DNA from: Isohypsibius dastychi
Taxonomy: Eukaryota; Tardigrada; Eutardigrada; Parachela; Isohypsibiidae
Length of the DNA: 13,223 nucleotides
Reading direction: 5' to 3'
NCBI GenBank assembly: GCA_034696485.1
Contig: JAQIWT010000992.1
Coordinates: 1 to 13,223, forward strand
The translations under genes were made by a program, and so were the position numbers. The notes below the pieces were generated by a model. That model was not told where the DNA came from and did no database searches. It was given only the letters and a program-made list of their open reading frames with translations. Positions 1-8,706 of this stretch are shown piece after piece. Within the stretch, counting starts at the first letter, position 1. The number at the start of each line of letters is the position of its first letter.

Positions 1-118
1 GAAGCAGCGGAACCCGATATATGCTGACAGCCGAAGGCTGGTAGTATATTCCGTCAGGGTTCTGGCTCCGAAGCAGCGGAACCCGATATATGCTGACAGC
101 CGAAGGCTGGTGGTATAT
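1..118. repeat. Two-copy tandem repeat, 69-bp period
   Basis: Bases 1-49 and 70-118 are the same 49-bp sequence, starting GAAGCAGCGGAACCCGATAT, with one difference (A43 versus G112). A 20-bp spacer lies between them. Each copy has a small hairpin CAGCC-GAA-GGCTG, flanked further out by ATATAT and its complement, so the copy is an imperfect palindrome. The first copy starts at the window edge, so the array may continue to the left. Function is unknown; it could be the end of a satellite or of a transposon. Confidence 0.85.
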
Positions 119-1134
119 ATAGGTTTTCCTAACGAATGCTCCCGCCTAGCGGAAATGAATGGCGAAGTGCTTAACCAGGGACATGATTAACGCTGCCGAA
201 TCAAGCTAGTGGGATGTAGTAATAAGGACAGAGGCGGGTCACACACCGGCTCAAAATTTCAACACCAATAGTATCGAGTTTGCAAGATAAGAATAACTTG
301 TTACGATTGAGCTACGCTGCGCTGACTAAACGAATAAGTGAGCGAGGGTGAGGGCTGATGTGAGTGCCTGAGTGTTCTGGCTGCCTGCAAGCCTCTCATT
401 GAAAGACATTTAATTCGAGGTCGTCCAAGCACAGCCGAAGACAGAAGCACTGGTTGAGCCCCGCGCACGCCGCATTTCACATGCGATAGCCACTGGCCTG
501 AAAAGAGCTGAATATTCAAGATGGCCATCGAATTGTAAACATCGATCTGAAAGGAATGCGATTCCCATTCTCTCTCTATGAGAGATATCTTGATATGGCA
601 TATCTCGAGAATGGCTGTTTTCTACAATTGATATCTCTTTGGTGAATCGAGTTCTGCAAAATTTATAAACTTGCATTTGCCGTAGCATTCAACTTTCAAA
701 TGGTGAGGCGAAGATGACCGAAAATAACGGTATCGCCAGTTTTTGTCTTAAAATATTTCGAATCAAACAACATCTTTTTTTCTGCCCTGACGGATTTCAA
801 TTCCTTGGGGAATTGTGCTTGCACGTGCAGATCTGAATTTGGCTGAGCAGATTAAATTTTTCTCCTCGTACTCATATCCGTCATTGCTCCGGCGACCGAT
901 GAGCTGATATGGCATCTCGGTACAATTGAATAATAACGAAAACATGTACTGTAACGGCTCAAATGCGCCTGCCATGAAGCGAAAAGCCTTTTTCCGATTT
1001 CAAAAGAATGAAACAGCCCGGTTTTGTTGATTTGGTCGCTGGACTCTTGTTCTGCCGATTGAGTGCGCCCTCTTTTCGCTGCACCAATTGGCTCACCAAG
1101 TGGCAAGCCAGAGGGTGCACCCGGAGTTTACGCG
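119..1134. other. Unassigned intergenic DNA, no supportable gene
   Basis: No reading frame here has a recognisable domain or convincing splice structure. Two short related segments stand out: TGATATGGCAT(AT)CTCG followed by TACAATTGA, at about 591-630 and again at about 905-929. They are separated by different internal spacing. On the minus strand both would read as a peptide containing MPYQ, which hints at a very decayed duplicated sequence but does not support a gene call. Confidence 0.5.
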
Positions 1135-1137
1135 TAC

Positions 1138-1357
1138 GATGAACGATGACTATTCCCGGCCACCCCGATTTATGGAAAATGATTTCCATTGCCGCCACTG
1201 GCCCGTACAGGGAATAACGCACATGAGCCAAAATTCATTACAAACAAACCAGCACAACGCATTTACGCTCATGTGCGTTATTCCCTGTACGGGCCAGGGC
1301 CGGCAATGGAAATCGTTTTCCATATATCGGGGTGGCCGGGAATAGTCATCGTTCATC
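1138..1357. repeat. Long inverted repeat (91-bp arms, 38-nt loop)
   Basis: Left arm 1138-1228 and right arm 1267-1357 are reverse complements with four mismatches in 91 positions, separated by a 38-nt loop (1229-1266). Outer ends read GATGAACGATGAC and GTCATCGTTCATC; inner ends are ACATGAGC and GCTCATGT. RNA from either strand would fold into a long, nearly perfect hairpin. The similar reading frames on the two strands here are mirror products of the symmetry, not genes. It could be a foldback element or a long-hairpin RNA locus. The outer end of the right arm coincides with the insertion point of the next element. Confidence 0.9.
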
Positions 1358-1827
1358 CAGCCTTGGGCCGCCTTGGTGGCGGTGTCCCACTTTTCCCGTT
1401 TTTTCCGCCCGCCTCCGCTTTTTCCAGGCGGCCAACGTGGCGGGAGCAGACGAGTAGCGGGCGGGAAGCGGGCGGGAATCTGCATCAGCGGGCGTAGCGG
1501 GAAAGTCCGCCAGCCGCCTCACCGCCCTACTGCTTTTTTACAGAATTTGACAAACCTCCTCGCTCTCTGGAGTGGAAACAATCAGGTACAGCGCCATTCA
1601 ACCGCTTTCCCGCCAACTACGGGGCAAGTGGTGCCTTATATCAAGGTTACCTGACATAAGCCAGCACCAAAGCGGCACCGCTTTTTCGTCAGCCTAGCTT
1701 TTACAGGCGGGTGGAGGCGGGCGGGTTTTTTGAGGCTCGAGTTTAGCGGGCGGAAAAGCGGGCGGGCAAGCGAAACATACGGCGGTAGCGGGGCGGCAGA
1801 GCAGATTTTGAAGGCGGCCCAAGACTG
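1358..1827. mobile_element. hAT-like non-autonomous DNA transposon (MITE)
   Basis: The 470-bp element has 17-bp terminal inverted repeats: 1358-1374 (CAGCCTTGGGCCGCCTT) and 1811-1827 (AAGGCGGCCCAAGACTG), one mismatch apart. It is flanked by the 8-bp direct repeat CGTTCATC at 1350-1357 and 1828-1835. An 8-bp target duplication and CAG...CTG ends are typical of the hAT superfamily, although this duplication does not fit the usual nTnnnnAn preference. The interior is rich in subterminal motifs of the form GCGGGCGG in both orientations (about 1400-1500 and 1703-1800), which are possible transposase-binding repeats. There is no transposase frame, so movement would need a partner supplied elsewhere. 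Confidence 0.8.
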
Positions 1828-1835
1828 CGTTCATC

Positions 1836-2406
1836 GTAGTGTATGTGGTGAGCCGATCGATACAGCAAAAAGCGGGCGCACTTAATTGGCTTGACAGTGT
1901 ACTCTCATCTCTTTCTGTGAAAAACCGCGAGCTATTATGCATAATAGCTGTCCTATTTTGTTAGAACTTTGCGTTCTTAGGCGGTGGCTAGTTCCGGCAG
2001 TTCTTTTCCTTTGATATGATCTAAGAGGTGATTCTCCAAATATCTTGCATGAATTTGTATGCAATTTAACAAACGGAAAAAGTCTTACGAGGGCCTTATC
2101 CATTTGTGGCAGGCCAGAAAATAATGTGGCAGACCAAAACCATCAAACCAAAACAATCAAAATCAATCAAATCTTCTCACTCAGGGGCTTTGAATAAAGT
2201 ATATACATTTAACGCTCCTGCTGAACTGTACTCAGACAGGCTACCGAAAGATTTAGAGCCAGACTGTCATGACATGGCCCATGCCAGGCACCGTAAGCAG
2301 AGAGTAACCGATCGAGACGTCAGTACTCAGTATCGATCGGCAGTTTCCGACTGAATCGTAATACTATGGTGCAGTAGTTGAAGGCCATACATTTCGTTTG
2401 CTGAAA
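1836..2406. other. Intergenic region upstream of the F-box gene
   Basis: No gene is supported. It contains a perfect 20-bp palindrome, AGCTATTATGCATAATAGCT, at 1930-1949. A near-duplicate TGTGGCAGGCCAGAAAA / TGTGGCAGACCAAAACC lies at about 2105-2140 and leads into an A/C-rich low-complexity stretch to about 2175. A small CCGATCGA...TCGATCGG inverted repeat lies near 2308-2340. No TATA box lies at a convincing distance from the start codon at 2407. Confidence 0.5.
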
Positions 2407-3573
2407 ATGAGCTATTTTGAAAACTTACCAACAGAGCTGGTTGTAATCATTTTCCAGAAAGTAGAATCGGTAACTCAGAAACGTATGCAGAGGTACTGTT
2501 ATACTGTCATTCTTGGTACTACTAAGCGCTTCACTGCATCTTTTCAGGGTCTGCAAAAGATGGTTGATCATCCTCAGAGAGCCACCTTTCTCAAAAGAAC
2601 TTCTGTTTAGGGTTCTACCTTGGAGAGATGAGTTTTTCATCGATTACCACATTGATCCTCCCTTGACGCAATTGGAAATCTCCTCGAGAACCAAGTCAGC
2701 AAAAGAGAATCTCTGGACCAATCAGATTACAAAGATTGTATGCATACTCGATCGGAAACGTATTTTCCAAGGTGACTTTTGCGAGAGCAGGTTAGTATCA
2801 TCATTGCCAGATATCGGACGCAGCAATTTCTTTGAACTATTTTCTAGCCTTGGCGGAACAATATGCCCGCTACAGTACGACGAAAAATATTGGGAGACTG
2901 ACGGCTATCTTTTTGTACCGGTACAGAACATCAAACACATTGCGCTGATTAACGTCCTGATCAGATTTCATAGCCTGGGATGGGGCAGGAGAAAGATTTA
3001 CAACGTCAAGTTGATTGACTGTCAGTTCGACTTACACGACTTTCTGCACTCAAGATGCAAATGGCGCGACAGATATAACGAACCCATGGAGATGTTTGCC
3101 ATCAAGTATGCAGAATTCGAGTCCACACTGGAAAATCTGTCAGTTGAATTCGCACTCAAACTGATGGCCAAGTCCTTGCAACCATTCACAGTGGGACAAA
3201 AAAACGATATCCGGGCAGTTTGGGATGCCTTGCCAGGTACCTCGCGACCTGTCAAAAATATCTTACCGTGGTGTGTACACGAGCATGACGTGATTGAGAA
3301 ATATCTGAAACGGTATATACATGTTTTGAACTATTCTTGTACGGTGTTTGATGACATGGTGTATGTCGCTGCAGGGTTGGTCAGCAGAGTTGTGATTTGG
3401 ATCAGGTTGACAGAGTTATACAAGAACAAATGCATCGTATCACCATTAGCACGAATGCAAATTTTGTCATGCCAGCCGGAATTCCAATTATATTTCCAAA
3501 TCTCTGGACAACCGTAAATGTCCTGCAATTTGCACGAAAGAAACTTTTCAGGCGAAAGCGTCTCAAGAAATGA
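2407..3573 (+). CDS. F-box protein, 349 aa, three exons
   Basis: Exons are 2407-2492, 2548-3312 and 3375-3573; introns are 55 and 62 nt. Donors are AG|GTACTG and CG|GTATAT, acceptors TTTTCAG and CTGCAG, and both introns are phase 2, so the frames join cleanly. The ATG at 2407 has A at -3. Residues 3-34 form an F-box that only becomes complete after splicing: LPTELVVIIFQKV, then MQR joined to VCKRWLIIL, matching the usual LPxEL..IF..V....VCKRW pattern. F-box proteins normally bind Skp1 in SCF ubiquitin ligases, with the rest of the chain holding the substrate; that role is inferred. The C-terminal 315 residues show no repeats I recognise (no WD40, LRR or Kelch); the end is very basic (ARKKLFRRKRLKK). 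Without the second splice the frame would stop at 3517 with a less protein-like tail. No clear AATAAA follows. Confidence 0.8.
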
Positions 3574-3991
3574 CGTCTATACCAGCACAACTGTAGGGAC
3601 ACGGATTTGAGCAAATTTGGTCTCATTAGGGAACCAGGCACTTATTTTGAGGACAGTAGAACAACATTTCGCTTTTGCGCTGTTAAAACAATCCCGTGTC
3701 CTACCTGCCAGGTTTCATCAACTTTTACTGCAGGAGCTTGCATGCATGGGCATCGAAATTCGAAACTCATCAAAATGTTGGCAAAAGAATTATAAGTTCT
3801 GTCATCCAAGTTGAATGAGGTTGTCAGAGAGGTTGGTTCGAACTGCAAATAGTTATCACGATGAGCATGTGTGAACCCTACTGCATAATCTTACTGCGAA
3901 TCTGAAGGGCGATCTTGCACGTAACATGCCTGCACCCTGCTCTAGGAGAGCTTGTGTTCAACTTGATTAGCACTCAATAACCCAACAGAAG
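3574..3991. other. Unassigned region between F-box gene and myosin remnant
   Basis: Bases 3611-3814 (+) are open for 67 codons, including FHQLLLQELACMGIEI, but there is no ATG at the front, no domain and no clear splice partner. It may be a decayed exon or chance. From about 3830 the first copy of the diverged repeat described separately begins. Confidence 0.35.
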
Positions 3992-4260
3992 ATGATTTTC
4001 GGTAGCGATGAAAGACATGAGAACCTCCGAATCACCAGACAGAACTCTGGCCCCTCACAACAGTTTCGAATGAAGGACTGCGCCGCAGATGTCACGTATT
4101 TCATAGATGGATTCCCAAGTAAAGGTTATTTCGAATTGCAGATAAAGATCAGGGTGAGCTTATGCGAACCCTGTGGCCGCCGAATCTCACAGAGCATCAG
4201 AGAGGCGATCTTGCACTAAACATGTCTGCACCCCTCAGTGGGAGAACTTGTGGGCAACCA
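3830..4260 (+). repeat. Diverged direct repeat, copies about 296 bp apart
   Basis: Roughly 3830-3965 and 4125-4260 align along their length. The best part is GGCGATCTTGCAC(G/T)(T/A)AACATG(C/T)CTGCACCC, followed by GAGA(G/A)CTTGTG; upstream, GATGAGC..TG(T/C)GAACCCT and TTCGAA(C/T)TGCA also match. In one frame both read NLT........GDLA.NM.AP, so an old coding origin is possible; copy 1 is broken by stops. The second copy sits inside the myosin remnant. Confidence 0.65.
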
Positions 4261-4935
4261 ATGACATCTCAAAAAACCGAAATCGATCTTAGATGGTTCG
4301 GGGTGATCTGGTAGACGCTCTGTTCGCCGGGCTAAGCCGTTGGGGCCTCGACTAGAGCTTTTCCTAAGGTTGGCCAACAGGTTGAGCCCAAGTTCCGAAG
4401 TACACCTGGATTGACAAGAACCGTGACCCCATCTTCCAGGATTTCAAACATCTGCTCTACAATAGCTCCGACGAAATCATTAAATGATCGTGGCCGGACG
4501 GATCAGCCCATAAGACCGTTGTGACTAAACGTCCATTGACCACCGCAACTGTCTTCAAGAACTCAATGTTGGTGCTGGTTCAGAAACACCAAACGAAAGA
4601 AACGTATTACATTCGGTGTATCAAGCCGAATGAGCACAAGTCCCTTTGATGTTGAACGAGTTCAGCATCAGATCCACTATCTGAACATCACGGAGAATGT
4701 TCGAGATCGTCGAGCTGGATTGCGTGTCGGATGCTATATAAGCGGCTCCTACAGAGGTATAACGTGATTTGTCGATGGACTTGACCCAACTGTCAGGGAG
4801 ATCTTAATTGGAGATTCATGCTGTGTTTGAGAAGACGAAAGTTTCTAATCGCACACCGGAACTATGTATTATTTGGATGATGCACGGAATCGGAAGTTGC
4901 CAGAATTGGTGCTGTTGTTGGAAGGAAAAAAGAGC
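3992..4935 (+). pseudogene. Myosin-I heavy chain motor-domain pseudogene
   Basis: Pieces of a class I myosin motor appear in order on the plus strand in shifting frames. 4061-4114 reads QFRMKDCAADVTYFIDGF, matching the FRIKHYAGDVTYS..GF element. 4407-4643 reads IDKNRDPIFQDFKHLLYNSS, a stop, then [15 protein letters not shown] and [13 protein letters not shown], the conserved motor-core signature. 4645-4720 reads [20 protein letters not shown], and from 4722 CRMLYKRLLQRYNVICRWT, which is the converter region. 4861-4932 reads TMYYLDDARNRKLPELVLLL, the junction with the IQ neck. At least two in-frame stops and three frame changes exclude a working product. About 290 extra bases separate IDGF from IDKNRD, which are adjacent in functional myosins. 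Most of the piece has no introns, so it may be a retrocopy or a fragment of a duplicated gene. Confidence 0.85.
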
Positions 4936-4977
4936 GTTACTACAATTCCAATCAGTATGGTGCCCGTGAGTGTCGGT

Positions 4978-4991
4978 GGGGGGGGGGGGGG
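4978..4991 (+). repeat. Poly-G tract (G14)
   Basis: An uninterrupted run of 14 G lies about 40 bp past the last recognisable myosin-like segment. Such runs can form G-quadruplexes and are prone to length errors in sequencing. Confidence 0.9.
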
Positions 4992-5600
4992 TGCAAGTTG
5001 GTAAAATTCTTGATAACCGAAAAATATATTCGCTTACTTAGAATTAAAACAACTGGCCAAGAACAGTTGACTTTTTGGCCTCGAACATTCGACTCCTGAA
5101 TCCAGTCAGAACAACCCGGTGCGCGAAATAATCAGCAATCCGCAGCAATTCATATGGCTCGCCGTAGGAAAACCATATGGGAGTGAAAAATGCATACGAG
5201 CTTAGTATTAAAAGCTTCTATTCTCAAAATATGGATAAAATCCGCATAGCAACGCCGTAGGAAAAGTATCTCCCCATAGGTCACACGTATGAGTTTTCGC
5301 TCATAGTCACACATACGGAAAAACGCTTGGTATGCTTACATAGGCAAAACCTATGTGTATCAAATCCCTATTATTATTTTCGGTGCTCAATGACAGCGCT
5401 ATACGACAATACTGTTGGTGAACAATATGGATAAACTCTGGGATGGAAAATTACAAATGCGCTACGCGTATGAAACATATACAGACTGTAGCTCTTATAT
5501 CTGCTTTTCACTTTTCAGAGACACTGGTATTTAGCTCATACCACAATGCGGCGATGTACGTGTTTTTTACTAAAATCGATGAGACATCTTTTGCAGCCAT
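4992..5600. other. Intergenic DNA with a cluster of short hairpins
   Basis: No gene is supported. Between about 5150 and 5360 there are at least three short perfect inverted repeats with A- or T-rich loops: CATATGG...CCATATG near 5152-5180, TATGAG-TTTTCG-CTCATA near 5288-5305, and ACATAGG-CAAAA-CCTATGT at 5338-5356. The word GCCGTAGGAAAA occurs twice (about 5162 and 5250), and ATATGGATAAA twice (about 5229 and 5427). This may be the remains of a small structured repeat. Confidence 0.55.
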
Positions 5601-5606
5601 TTTATT
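5601..5606 (-). terminator. Poly(A) signal for the glycosyltransferase gene
   Basis: On the minus strand this reads AATAAA, 30 bases past the TGA stop at 5637-5639. That is a normal position for a short animal 3' UTR. Confidence 0.6.
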
Positions 5607-5636
5607 TGTACAAGAGTTCTAGGAAACTCGCTGGAT

Positions 5637-8600
5637 TCAGAACTTTTTTACCAGTCCATTTTTCTTACTAGCTCCATGCTTACATACACTCTTCCCGAAA
5701 AGCGCCACCTCAGTTATGGCGTAAAATTCAACCAGGCTGTAAGCCAACAGTACTAACGGAGCGAATAGCCAGTGCAAAATATTTCTCAAAATATTAATGT
5801 TTTCTTCAACTCGTGTCAGGTGGGTTCCCAGCCGATCCATGATGAAAGCCCACGCGAAGAAAAAGTATGATACAATGACGCCGATCAAAGGCAGGTAGAA
5901 GAAATATTCTTCCGGGAGGAATTGGGATGGGAGACAGATATCGAGTTCGAGATAGACTGTTGAGGAGATGATATTCACGAGGCTGAACAGCGACATGCCA
6001 CAAATGACGAAACCGTAGTAATGTGTGAATATAATGGCGTAGATGACCCCTGACCAGAAGTCATATTTGCCCCATTTGATGCAAAAATAATGGAAGACTT
6101 CAGCTGCACCGATCGTCCAACGACGAGCCTGGCGCGCCCATTCCACCAATTCCTGAAATAAAAAAAAAGATTAGCTCAAATAAAATCAAGTGAACCGGAA
6201 GAAACAGAAATAAAACCAAACGAACAAAAATATAATTGCATCAGAATGAATTGAATTTAGTTGAATCAGACTGAATTGAATTAAATTGGACTGAGTGAGC
6301 GAAATGAATTGAACAATGTACCAAAATGAATGAACTGAATTTAACCCAGCTCGACTGAACTGAACTAAATTGAACTGATTGGAGTTGGTTCGATTAAGCT
6401 TCGATTGATCAATCAAATAAACTGAAGCGAATTAAACTGAAATTGAGTTGAAATTAAGTTAAATTAAATTGTACTAAATTGAATGAACATCAGGACTCAA
6501 TTTACTTGAGTATAGGTCTCTCCGCTAGTTGGTCCGCTGATGACAGGATAAGGAATCAGACGGATCTGCACCAATTTATGGATGCTTATCATTCGTCGGA
6601 CGATATTGATGATATCTTCCATCTGATATCCGGGATGCACGAACCCTTTCTCCATCAACTCAAGACTCATCGAGAATATCGACATTGAGGTGATATTCTG
6701 CGGTATCAGAATACCCATCATGAAGACCGCTCGCAAGATCCCGGTCACCCTCACGAAAAACGGCCGCTTATCCAGATCAAAGTTGTAAAAGAGCGGTGCT
6801 TGCCAAACGCACTCCTTGCGGTTTGCCGATCGAAGAAAGTCCCATCCCAGGTACTCGAAGTACTTCCGCGAGAACGGGTTATCGGTATCACAAGTAGTAA
6901 CGATACACCGATCGAGACTGTAGAGACCCAGGTCCTTCAACGTTTCACGACCTTGGCGCACTGCATAATTTATGTTGCTGCTCTTTCCGGGGAGTTCCCC
7001 ATGTATCCCGAATGGATGCTTGGTCACCGTCATATGCCGAAAATCACCGTCATATCTATCCAAAAGCTTGCGTTTTTTGAGGTCGAAATCAGGTGTTCGT
7101 TCTTCTAGACCAACGACGACAACAAGTTGGTTGGATATAGTCTGTCGTTTCAGTGAATCAACCGTCGAAAACATGACCTCTAGTGGTTCTTTGTAGCCGG
7201 CTATACAAACGAGATGGACGAGTTTCTGGAAAGCATATGAACCAATTTTTAAGCAACTCAGGTTGCACGTGCTAGTGCAACTAGGGATGCGATTTCGAGC
7301 AAAAATGCTGCTCGAAATGAAATGAAACGAAATTTGAAATGAAATGGAATGAAATTTGAAATGAAACGTGAAATTTGGAATGAAACGCGAAAAAATGAAA
7401 CGAAACGTGAAATTCGAAATAAAACGCGAAATTTGCAGTGAAATTTGAAATTTGGAACGATTTTCTGACTGCAAACTGGATTTTTCCGGATTTAACAATA
7501 TCTTTCACGGTTTCACCTTACAAATTTCCGGTAGTGGACAGTGAACATCGTGAAGAAAGAAACAGATTTCGAAAAAAGTTCATGATTTGTTATCAGGCAC
7601 TTTTTCGATGCCGACCAGCACGGGGGCTGTTACAAGCCAGAATGTTGACATGACTATGGCTGTGAGTTTCAAAAACAATACTGTGGGCTGAACAAATCCC
7701 AAAATGCTTTCTCACGCTCCACCTGACTGGATACTAGTCGCATATTTTTGCGATTTCAGTTGATACAGGTTTTAATCTCCTTGTTCACTTGCTAGTGGAA
7801 TTATTCGGATCATATTAGATTCATGCCCAGGAAAAAATGACCTGGTCCATGGTTTCCTGTTTTATCAAATATTTTGTGTCGTCAAAGTATCGAAACGTTT
7901 ACAACCTTTCTCGCCAGCTGTGAAAACATGGTATATCGCTCAGTTCGGAAATTTGGATTGTTCGAAAACAAATGCAAATAGATTTTAAATCAAAATTTCT
8001 GTGAAATATCGGCTTTATCGATATTATTCATCGATATTATTTATTCAAACAACAAGTTTCAGGACACCATCGCCGAAGATATCCTTGTTTAGTCATTTCA
8101 AATTTCGTCATTTCGTTTCAAATTTCACCATTTCATTTCAAATTTCGCATTTCATTTCAAATTTCACGTTTCATTTTAAATTTCGCGTTTCATTCCAAAT
8201 TTCGAGTTTCGCACTGCATTTCACGGGACCCTCCGTGAAATGAAATTTGCAGTTCTCGAAATCGAAATTTGAAATCACTCGAAATTGAAATGGACAACCA
8301 TACGTGCAACAGCGCTGACATTCTACATTATCACATCTACATGTACAGGGAACGTGAAAGTTTTTACATCAGTTACCTCGTTTTCGATGTCGTCTTTGAG
8401 CCAGTTCCTATCCCGCACTCTGTACATCTTGATCATAGTAATCGTGCCATTCACCATACAAGCGAACAGTACCACACACTGCCACAGGCTCACAACGACA
8501 GATGCCAGGTAGCCGCCCACGCAGGACACACTGTACAACCAGATGGGAGCCGGGATGAAAATGAGGCAAAAGAAGACAAACCACGCCAGATTCCATCTGA

Positions 8601-8706
8601 ACCACTCATTTGCAGGCTTGGCTTCCTGGGTCACTTCGGCAGGCAATGTTGGTTCATCGTTGATGTTGACGGTGAAAATGTCCGGAGCACACTGTGGTAA
8701 ACCCAT
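5637..8706 (-). CDS. Membrane glycosyltransferase, family 2 (QxxRW), 521 aa
   Basis: Exons, in transcript order, are 8706-8377, 7225-6506 and 6152-5637. Introns of 1151 and 353 nt have donors GAG|GTAACT and CAA|GTAAAT, acceptors TTTCCAG and ATTTCAG, and both are phase 0. The ATG at 8706 has G at -3 and +4. Two membrane segments (about residues 41-58 and 66-90) precede a cytosolic catalytic domain: HLVCIAGYKEP at 114-124, PGKSSNINYA (189-198, nucleotide-sugar binding), DTD (223-225, metal/UDP binding), QMED (311-314, catalytic-base position) and QARRW (358-362, acceptor/product binding). Three or four more membrane segments follow (about 383-416, 431-455, 474-500), with a KHGASKK tail. DxD, ED and QxxRW together mark processive family 2 enzymes such as chitin, cellulose and hyaluronan synthases. 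It lacks recognisable motifs tying it to one of these, so its product is unknown. The usual first Asp cluster is replaced by VVVGLEERTPD. At 521 residues it is much shorter than animal chitin synthases and near hyaluronan-synthase size. Confidence 0.85.
6160..6503. repeat. TGAAT/AATTGAACTG-type array in intron 2
   Basis: Nearly all of the second intron of the glycosyltransferase gene is an imperfect array built from words such as GAATTGAAT, ACTGAATT and AAATTGAACTGA. It is a degenerate short-period satellite of about 5 or 10 bp. It has no coding potential, and the splice sites lie just outside it. Confidence 0.8.
7262..7455. repeat. Hairpins and GAAAT/GAAAC array in intron 1
   Basis: Two perfect short hairpins, GTTGCAC-GTGCTA-GTGCAAC (7262-7281) and ATTTCGAGCA-7 nt-TGCTCGAAAT (7292-7318), are followed by a degenerate array of GAAAT, GAAAC and GAAATTT words to about 7455. 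The same words occur in reverse complement at 8093-8224, so the intron RNA can fold back on itself. Confidence 0.8.
8093..8292. repeat. ATTTC array and central hairpin in intron 1
   Basis: Bases 8093-8216 are the reverse-complement version (ATTTC, GTTTC, AAATTTC words) of the array at 7310-7455. At 8217-8242 lies a perfect 10-bp hairpin, CATTTCACGG-GACCCT-CCGTGAAATG. From there the array runs in forward orientation to about 8292, so the hairpin is the centre of a longer imperfect palindrome. Confidence 0.8.

Noticed and set aside
1088-1497. Several overlapping open frames on both strands
   Set aside because: They are mirror readings of the inverted repeat and of the GC-rich interior of the hAT-like element.
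2106-2354. 82-codon frame upstream of the F-box gene
   Set aside because: It starts at GTG, lies partly in low-complexity A/C-rich sequence and has no recognisable domain or splice link to the gene.
2791-2823. GTTAGT...CGCAG pair inside F-box exon 2
   Set aside because: At 33 nt it is too short for a normal intron, and the exon reads well without removing it.
3313-3517. F-box protein reading straight through to the stop at 3515-3517
   Set aside because: A 62-nt phase-matched intron (3313-3374) with good splice sites joins a more protein-like tail ending at 3573.
3830-4260. NLT........GDLA.NM.AP reading as the C-terminal segment of a catalase-like protein
   Set aside because: The match is a short loose pattern, copy 1 contains stops, and no other catalase motif is present.
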